Source of the DNA: Mycobacterium sp. 236(2023)
GTDB taxonomy: Bacteria > Actinomycetota > Actinomycetes > Mycobacteriales > Mycobacteriaceae
Length of the DNA: 64,000 nt
NCBI RefSeq assembly: GCF_029623955.1
Contig: NZ_JARSBP010000004.1
Span: forward strand, 620,001 to 684,000
Reading direction: 5' to 3'
Shown here piece after piece: positions 58,898 through 64,000 of the stretch. The notes under the pieces are model-generated. The model searched no databases. It had not been told where the DNA came from and saw nothing but the letters and a program-made list of their open reading frames with translations. Both the position numbers and the translations under genes were made by a program. The stretch's first letter is position 1, and each line of letters opens with the position of its first letter.

Positions 58898-59745
58898 GAG
58901 CGCCGCCTCTTGCCGCTCACCCACGTGTGCAGCGCCAGTGCCACCACGATGCAGCCGATCGCCCACATGATGCCGGGACCGACCACCGCCAGCGTCGCCT
59001 CCGGGGCCGCGCCGGTGCTGTCGCCGGCCAGCGCCTGCAGGCCGTACACCCACTGCGACAGCGGCTGATTGCGGACGAACCCTTGGATCCAGTCGGGGAA
59101 ACGCTCGACCGGCTGCAGACCGACCGACGCCAACCCGAGGGTCAGCTGCGGAATCAGCATCATCGGGGCGGTGGCCTCCGGGTTCTGGGTGGCGATACCG
59201 ATCAGGTCGCCGATGATGGCCAGGGCGGCGCCGATCAGCAGCACCAGGCCGATGAAGCCGACGGCGTGCACCACGCCGTTGTCGAAGCGGAAACCGATCA
59301 CGTAGCCGCAGCCCACCGACACCACCAGCGCGATGCAGCAGCGGTACATGCTCGCCGTCATCCGCGATGCGAGCGGTGTCAGCGACGGGATCGGCATGGC
59401 GCGGAAACGCCGGTTGATGCCCTGCACCGAGTCCGTCGCCGACCGGAACGCCGCCGAGATCGCCGCGAACCAGATGGCCTGCAGGATGATCAGCGGCGTC
59501 AGGTACTGCGCATAGCTGCTCAGCGGCTGGACGGCGCCCATCATCTGCTTCAGCGGCAGGTAGTAGCCGACCGTGAACACGATCGAGCCGACGATCTGGG
59601 TGGCGAGTTCCCCGTTGCGCAGCGTCGGGGTGATCATCCGGATCGTCAGCACCCACCACTGCTGGATCGCCGACACGGGCGGCCGGACGGCGTGCGGAAT
59701 CGCCACCGAGCGTTCGGGAGCCGCTACCGTCGACTGTCTCGTCAC
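58894..59745 (-). CDS. drrB: PDIM-type ABC transporter permease DrrB
   Basis: A 283-residue ABC-2 permease (DrrB of M. tuberculosis has 289) with about six membrane helices. QPLSSYAQYLTPLIILQAIW near residue 78 and ISAAFRSATDSVQGINRRFRAMPI (FRSATDSVQGINRRF near 103) resemble the DrrB cytoplasmic loop, and FVRNQPLSQWVYGLQAL lies near 235. It is the partner of DrrC under the DrrA ATPase. It starts at GTG overlapping the drrA stop by 4 bp (GTGA). Confidence 0.9.
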   Translation of the reverse strand: MTRQSTVAAPERSVAIPHAVRPPVSAIQQWWVLTIRMITPTLRNGELATQIVGSIVFTVGYYLPLKQMMGAVQPLSSYAQYLTPLIILQAIWFAAISAAFRSATDSVQGINRRFRAMPIPSLTPLASRMTASMYRCCIALVVSVGCGYVIGFRFDNGVVHAVGFIGLVLLIGAALAIIGDLIGIATQNPEATAPMMLIPQLTLGLASVGLQPVERFPDWIQGFVRNQPLSQWVYGLQALAGDSTGAAPEATLAVVGPGIMWAIGCIVVALALHTWVSGKRRRS

Positions 59746-60770
59746 GCGTATGCGTCCGCTGCGGCAAATTTCTCGGTGTCGTCCTTGATGCTCTTCGGGT
59801 GGTCCCCGGTCAGCGCCAGGAACACCTCGTCGAGCGACGGACGCCGCAGCGCGATGTCGGTCAGATCGATGTTGGCCTCGCTGAGCAGCTGCAGTGCCCG
59901 CATCAACGTGCCCGGCCCGTCCGGTGCGGGCATCGAGATCCGGTCCGACGTATCGGTCAGCGCGGCGCGGTGCGCGTCGGGCAGCAGCGAACCGAGGGCG
60001 CGGGCAACCTCCGGGATGTCGGTGAGCTGGCGGGGCACGATCTCGCAGTAGGTGCCGCCGGTGCGCTCCTTGAGCTGATCGGCGGTTCCCTCGGCGATGA
60101 CGGTGCCCTTGTCGATCACGATGATGCGGTCGCTGAGCAGATCCGCCTCCTCGAGATACTGCGTCGTCAGCAGCGTGGCGATCCCAGCTTCCTTGAAGTC
60201 CGTGACCAACTCCCAGATGGCCTGGCGGCTACGCGGATCCAGGCCCGTGGTCGGCTCGTCGAGGAACACCACCTCGGGGCGCACCACGAGCCCGCACGCG
60301 ATGTCGATACGGCGCTTCATGCCGCCGGAGTAGTTGCCGACGGCCCGGTCGCCCGCGGCCACGAGGTCGAACTGCTCGAGCAACTCCTGGGCGCGCTGTT
60401 TGGCGATCTTCTTCTTCAGCCCCTGCAGGCGGCCGAACATCAGCAGGTTCTCGCGGCCCGTCAGCAGGTCGTCCAGCGCCGCGTGCTGGCCGGTCAGCAT
60501 CAGCGCACGCCGCACCCCCGCCGGATCGCTGACCACGTCGTGGCCGGCGATCAGCGCGCGGCCGCTGTCCGGTTTGATCAACGTCGACAGGATGTTGACC
60601 GTCGTCGTCTTACCCGCACCGTTGGGTCCGAGCAGTCCGAGGACCTCGCCGCGCTCCACCTCGAAGCTCACGTCGCGCAGTGCGGCAACCGAGCCGAACG
60701 ACTTCTTGATGCCCGCGACGACCACTGCTTTGTCGCGACCCTTTTCCATTGCCGTGCTTGAGCCGGTCAT
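59742..60770 (-). CDS. drrA: PDIM-type ABC transporter ATPase DrrA
   Basis: A 342-residue daunorubicin-resistance-type ATPase. Walker A is GPNGAGKTTTVN near residue 48, the signature is NYSGGMKRRIDIA near 148, Walker B is VVFLDEPTTGLDPRSRQ near 170, and the switch is TTQYLEEADLLSDRI near 200. A C-terminal extension ends with the PSLDEVFLALTG motif typical of DrrA proteins. The ATG at 60770 is used, 19 bp after the ppsE stop, and it has an AGAGGTAGAG ribosome site. The frame stays open upstream to 61205 within ppsE but this has no homology. It should energise export of the lipid made by the upstream synthase. Confidence 0.93.
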   Translation of the reverse strand: MTGSSTAMEKGRDKAVVVAGIKKSFGSVAALRDVSFEVERGEVLGLLGPNGAGKTTTVNILSTLIKPDSGRALIAGHDVVSDPAGVRRALMLTGQHAALDDLLTGRENLLMFGRLQGLKKKIAKQRAQELLEQFDLVAAGDRAVGNYSGGMKRRIDIACGLVVRPEVVFLDEPTTGLDPRSRQAIWELVTDFKEAGIATLLTTQYLEEADLLSDRIIVIDKGTVIAEGTADQLKERTGGTYCEIVPRQLTDIPEVARALGSLLPDAHRAALTDTSDRISMPAPDGPGTLMRALQLLSEANIDLTDIALRRPSLDEVFLALTGDHPKSIKDDTEKFAAADAYA

Positions 60771-60789
60771 GCGCTCTACCTCTACCCCC

Positions 60790-63700
60790 TCACGACAGAT
60801 CGACCAGCGCCAGCTCATCGCCGGCCGCGTCGCTGTCCTCCGCGGCAAGCGCCTCCCTGGTGATCTCCAGGATCGCAGCCGAGTACTGCCGGGCAAAGGA
60901 TTCCACATCGCTGGGTCCGAGACGGCGATTGTCGTACCACCAGTCGATGTGGAGTTCGCCTGAGGTGCGGTATACCCGCAGTTCGATCGCGTGCCCGAGA
61001 CCCGGCAGCGCGTCGCGGATCGGCATCGCCGTGTCCGCGTCGAACCGCACCGGGACGTCGTCAGGCTGATCGGCGGGCACGTCGGGGATGGTCCCGGCGT
61101 GCGAGAACAGGATGTCGGCGGGACGCGACGCGGCCAACGTGCGCGCGGTGGGCGCGAACAGGTAGCGCAGCAGCCCGTACCCGATGCCGTAGTGAGGCAC
61201 CGCATTGAGGACTTCCTTCACCTCGTCGAGCGTCTGCGCCGCGCTTTCGTGCCTGCGGGCGTTCAGCACGACAGGGTGCAGGGCGGTGAACCAGCCGACC
61301 GTGCGCGCCAGGTCGACATCCGGCTTGAGCACCGAGCGGCCGCGGCCACCCAGATCGACCGTCACAGCGCCTTCGCCGACCGTCGCCGCGACCGTACGCG
61401 CCAGCGCCGCCAGCAGGATGTCCTCGACGGACAGTCCCAGACGCCGCCTGGCGTCGTCCATCTCGCCGGTCTCGGCGGTCGGCAGGGTCGTCGACAGGCG
61501 CACCAGATCGTCCGCGCCGGGACGCTCCGACGTTTCCGTGCCCGCCACGCTCAGCGTCGCGGTGGCCGCCGTCTTCAGCCAGTAGTCCCGGCTGTCGAGG
61601 ACCGCCGGATGGCTGGCCAGCCCGGCGCACCGCTGCGACCACTCGCGCCAGGACGCGTTGACGGGCGCGAGGACGATGTCCTCACCCGCCATCCGTTGGC
61701 TGAACGCCGTGAAGATGTCGGTGAGCAGGATGTCGCGGGAGGCTCCGTCGTCACCTGACCCGCCTGCGGCTCCGTGCAGGCTCAGCGCCAGATAGGACGA
61801 GCCGCCGGTTCCACTCTGGATGAGGGTGGCCGTCAACGGCACCACGACCTGATGTTCACGCACCTGCTCGTCGAGGAAGCCCAGCACCGCGTCGCGCTCC
61901 TGCGGGCTGCCGGAGGCCAGGCCGTCGGGCAGCCGCCGGGTCACCAGCTCGGTGAACTCGGCCGGCTCGGCGATGGTCTGATCCCACGTGCCGGCCCGCT
62001 CGGTCAGATGCACCCGCAGCACGTCGTGGGCTGCGGTGACGGCGGTCAGCACGGCACGCACGTCGGCCTCGCCGACATCGGCGCGCAGCCCGAGGATGAC
62101 CGGGATCCGCCAGCGGCCGACGTCGCGCAGGCCGTGTTCGAGGAAGTACGTCACGTTCGGCGGGACCGGTGGGTTGACCGTGTCATCGAGAACCTGGCGT
62201 GACAGGCCGCCCTCGGCGTACCGGGCGGTCAGCACCTTGGCCAGCGAGGCCACCGTTTGGTTCTCGTAGAGATCCTGCGGCGTCAGGTCCAGCCCTTCGT
62301 GGCCGGCGGTCATCGCGACGCTGATCGCGATCAGCGAGTCGCCGCCGATCTCGAAGAAGTTGGCGTTGCGGTCGATGCCGCTCAGACCCAGGCACTGCGC
62401 CCAGATGCGTTGCAGTGCCACCTCAACCGTCGACGCACCGCTCGCGGTGGCCGGTGCCGTCGTGCCACCGCCCGCCGGAATCCCCGTGGCGCCCGACCCT
62501 GCCGCGCCTGCGTTGTGCTCGACCCAGTGGCGCTGCTTGGCGAAGGGATAACCGGGCAACGAAATCAGCGCACCGGTGTCCCCCGCGCCCTGGTTCCAAT
62601 CGACGTCGACGTCGGCAGCCCACAGCTGGCCCAGCGCGAGCAGGAACGTGTCGTCGTCGCTGCGGTTCTGCGCCTGGTGACGCATCAGCCGCACGGCCCG
62701 ATGACGCTCCGACCATCGCGGGTGGCGTCCCGCAGACGAGGTGAGCGTGCCGCCGGGACCGACCTCGATCAGCACCCGGTCGGGGGTGGCCAGCAGTGCG
62801 TCGAGTTCGTCGGCGAAGCGCACGGTCGCCCGGATCTGGCGGGCCCAGGTGGCCGGGTTGGTCGCCTCGGCGGCCGTCATCACGGCGCCGGTGATGTTGG
62901 ACAGCAACGGGATCGTCGGTTCGTTCAGCGTCACCCGCGACAGGAAGGCGCTGAACTCGGCGACGACGGAATCCATCAGCCGCGAGTGGAAGGCGTGCGA
63001 GGTGCGCACCCGCCGGGCCGCGACACCCTTCTCCGCAAGTTTCGCCTGGAACGCCCGGATAGCTTCGTCGCTGCCTGCGACGACGCAGCTGCCGGGATCG
63101 TTGACCGTGGCGATGTCGACGTCCTCGGTGAGGTGCTCGGCGACCGCCTCGGGGCTCAGCGGCACGGCGACCATGACGCCGCGGGGCGCGGCGTGCATCA
63201 GCTTGGCGCGCATCGAGACCACCTTGACGGCGGTCTCCAGATCGAACACGCCCGCGATCGTCGCCGCCGGGTACTCGCCGATGCTGTGGCCGGCCATGAT
63301 CGCCGGCTGCACACCGTAGGACTGGATCAGTTTGGCCAGCGCGTACTCGACGGTGAACAGCGCGGGCTGGGCCCGGTCGGTGTGCTCGAGGTTGCGGCCC
63401 GCTCCGTCGAAGATCTCGGTCTTGAGGTCGTAACCCATCTCGGCGCTGAATGCTGTTGCGCACTCGTCGAAGTGGCGGGCGAACACCGGCTCGTTGTCGT
63501 AGAGGCCGCGCGCCATGCCGATGTGCTGGGCGCCCTGGCCGGGGAACAGGAACGCGACCCGATCCTCGGACCGGTCACCGTCCGGGACAGCCGTGCCCAC
63601 GAAGACGTTGTCCGTCACCCCGTCTTCTGGAGAAGCCGACAGCACCGTCGCGCCGTTGTCCTGATCGCGCACCACCGCGGCCAGCCGGACCGGTTCCTTG

Positions 63701-64000
63701 CGGCGCCGGGTCAGCGTGTAGGCCGCGTCGGCGAGGTCGATCTCGTCGGCCTCGCTCAGCTCGACGGCCATTGCGGCACGCGACTGGTCAAGGGCCTCTT
63801 GGGTTTTCGCGGACAGCACAAGCACCTGTGGCCGGGAGCTGGCCTGCTTCACCGGCTGGTTCGGAGCCTCCTCGAGGATGATGTGGGCGTTGGTGCCGCC
63901 GACGCCGAACGAGCTGACGCCCGCGCGGCGGATCCCGTCGGACTCCCATGGCCCGTCCTGGCTGCGGATGCGGAACGGTCCGCGGTCGAGATGCAGCTCC
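60790..64000 (-). CDS. ppsE: Type I polyketide synthase PpsE-like, 5' part outside window
   Basis: The visible 1,069 residues are the C-terminal two-thirds of a module of about 1,490 residues. The first residues are the end of the ketosynthase (SSFGVGGTNAHIILEEAP). An acyltransferase follows with VAFLFPGQGAQHIGMARG, nucleophile loop AGHSIGEYPA and specificity motif HAFHS, suggesting malonyl units. A carrier domain has the phosphopantetheine site EIGGDSLIAISVA, and a terminal condensation-like domain of about 430 residues completes the protein. This layout and the downstream drrABC-papA5 genes match M. tuberculosis PpsE, the last phthiocerol synthase. In the terminal domain the HHxxxDG motif is degenerate (SLHGAAGGSGDDG). 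The chain is probably released to PapA5 substrates by an unusual route. Confidence 0.92.
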   Translation of the reverse strand, partial: ELHLDRGPFRIRSQDGPWESDGIRRAGVSSFGVGGTNAHIILEEAPNQPVKQASSRPQVLVLSAKTQEALDQSRAAMAVELSEADEIDLADAAYTLTRRRKEPVRLAAVVRDQDNGATVLSASPEDGVTDNVFVGTAVPDGDRSEDRVAFLFPGQGAQHIGMARGLYDNEPVFARHFDECATAFSAEMGYDLKTEIFDGAGRNLEHTDRAQPALFTVEYALAKLIQSYGVQPAIMAGHSIGEYPAATIAGVFDLETAVKVVSMRAKLMHAAPRGVMVAVPLSPEAVAEHLTEDVDIATVNDPGSCVVAGSDEAIRAFQAKLAEKGVAARRVRTSHAFHSRLMDSVVAEFSAFLSRVTLNEPTIPLLSNITGAVMTAAEATNPATWARQIRATVRFADELDALLATPDRVLIEVGPGGTLTSSAGRHPRWSERHRAVRLMRHQAQNRSDDDTFLLALGQLWAADVDVDWNQGAGDTGALISLPGYPFAKQRHWVEHNAGAAGSGATGIPAGGGTTAPATASGASTVEVALQRIWAQCLGLSGIDRNANFFEIGGDSLIAISVAMTAGHEGLDLTPQDLYENQTVASLAKVLTARYAEGGLSRQVLDDTVNPPVPPNVTYFLEHGLRDVGRWRIPVILGLRADVGEADVRAVLTAVTAAHDVLRVHLTERAGTWDQTIAEPAEFTELVTRRLPDGLASGSPQERDAVLGFLDEQVREHQVVVPLTATLIQSGTGGSSYLALSLHGAAGGSGDDGASRDILLTDIFTAFSQRMAGEDIVLAPVNASWREWSQRCAGLASHPAVLDSRDYWLKTAATATLSVAGTETSERPGADDLVRLSTTLPTAETGEMDDARRRLGLSVEDILLAALARTVAATVGEGAVTVDLGGRGRSVLKPDVDLARTVGWFTALHPVVLNARRHESAAQTLDEVKEVLNAVPHYGIGYGLLRYLFAPTARTLAASRPADILFSHAGTIPDVPADQPDDVPVRFDADTAMPIRDALPGLGHAIELRVYRTSGELHIDWWYDNRRLGPSDVESFARQYSAAILEITREALAAEDSDAAGDELALVDLS

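Noticed and set aside
1..64000. CRISPR arrays, tRNA or rRNA genes, insertion sequences and phage genes
   Set aside because: No regularly spaced repeats, tRNA-like cloverleaf with CCA context, transposase or integrase was recognised on either strand.

Overview
This is a high-GC actinobacterial window that reads as Mycobacterium in the broad sense. The left half (about 4-32 kb) follows, in inverted order, the Mycobacterium tuberculosis neighbourhood Rv1862 to Rv1836c. The order is adhA-like dehydrogenase, GlsB-type protein, Apa, SDR, LLM oxidoreductase, ndh, urease ureDGFCBA, a thioesterase, BlaI/BlaR-like pair, gnd1, guaB1, two CBS/CorC membrane proteins, glcB, and a VWA protein. It has local changes: modABC is absent, a ferric-iron type ABC transporter sits between guaB1 and the CBS proteins, and a FhuF-like gene sits between the thioesterase and blaI. 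The first 2 kb hold the 3' part of a phosphoketolase. I cannot say from the sequence alone whether the organism is a rapid or slow grower.

An iron-regulated node lies at 14.9-16.0 kb. Three good IdeR-type iron boxes are present. One overlaps a promoter at the very 3' end of the FhuF-like gene. That promoter points into a region of about 115 nt ending in a perfect 14-bp hairpin. Position and architecture match the iron-sparing small RNA MrsI (ncRv11846), which in M. tuberculosis lies between Rv1846c and Rv1847. Two tandem boxes 21 bp apart control the FhuF-like gene.

The right half (32-64 kb) is accessory. It holds a cyclooxygenase-like heme peroxidase, an orphan AlkB, an SDR, two closely related Baeyer-Villiger type monooxygenases, a P450, a cutinase, an alpha/beta hydrolase and two leucine-carboxyl-methyltransferase-like proteins. 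It also holds a striking set of secreted proteins: three with a PE-PPE (PF08237-type) hydrolase domain, one PecA-like aspartic protease, and a protein sharing a second domain with the largest hydrolase. All five use ordinary Sec signal peptides instead of PE or PPE modules. All carry long acidic, Ser/Gly/Asp-rich low-complexity segments.

The right end is the terminal part of a phthiocerol dimycocerosate (PDIM) type locus, on the minus strand and in the M. tuberculosis order: ppsE (truncated by the window), drrA, drrB, drrC, papA5. A close homologue of the phthiodiolone ketoreductase Rv2951c lies 7 kb away at 49.2 kb. In M. tuberculosis the pps locus and the Rv1836c-Rv1862 block are far apart on the chromosome, whereas here they are within 30 kb. 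Oxidative, methylating and secreted lipid-acting enzymes therefore sit between core metabolism and a surface-lipid assembly line. A flavodoxin-DUF2505-nitroreductase operon lies between the ketoreductase and papA5.

No rRNA, tRNA, CRISPR array or insertion sequence was recognised.
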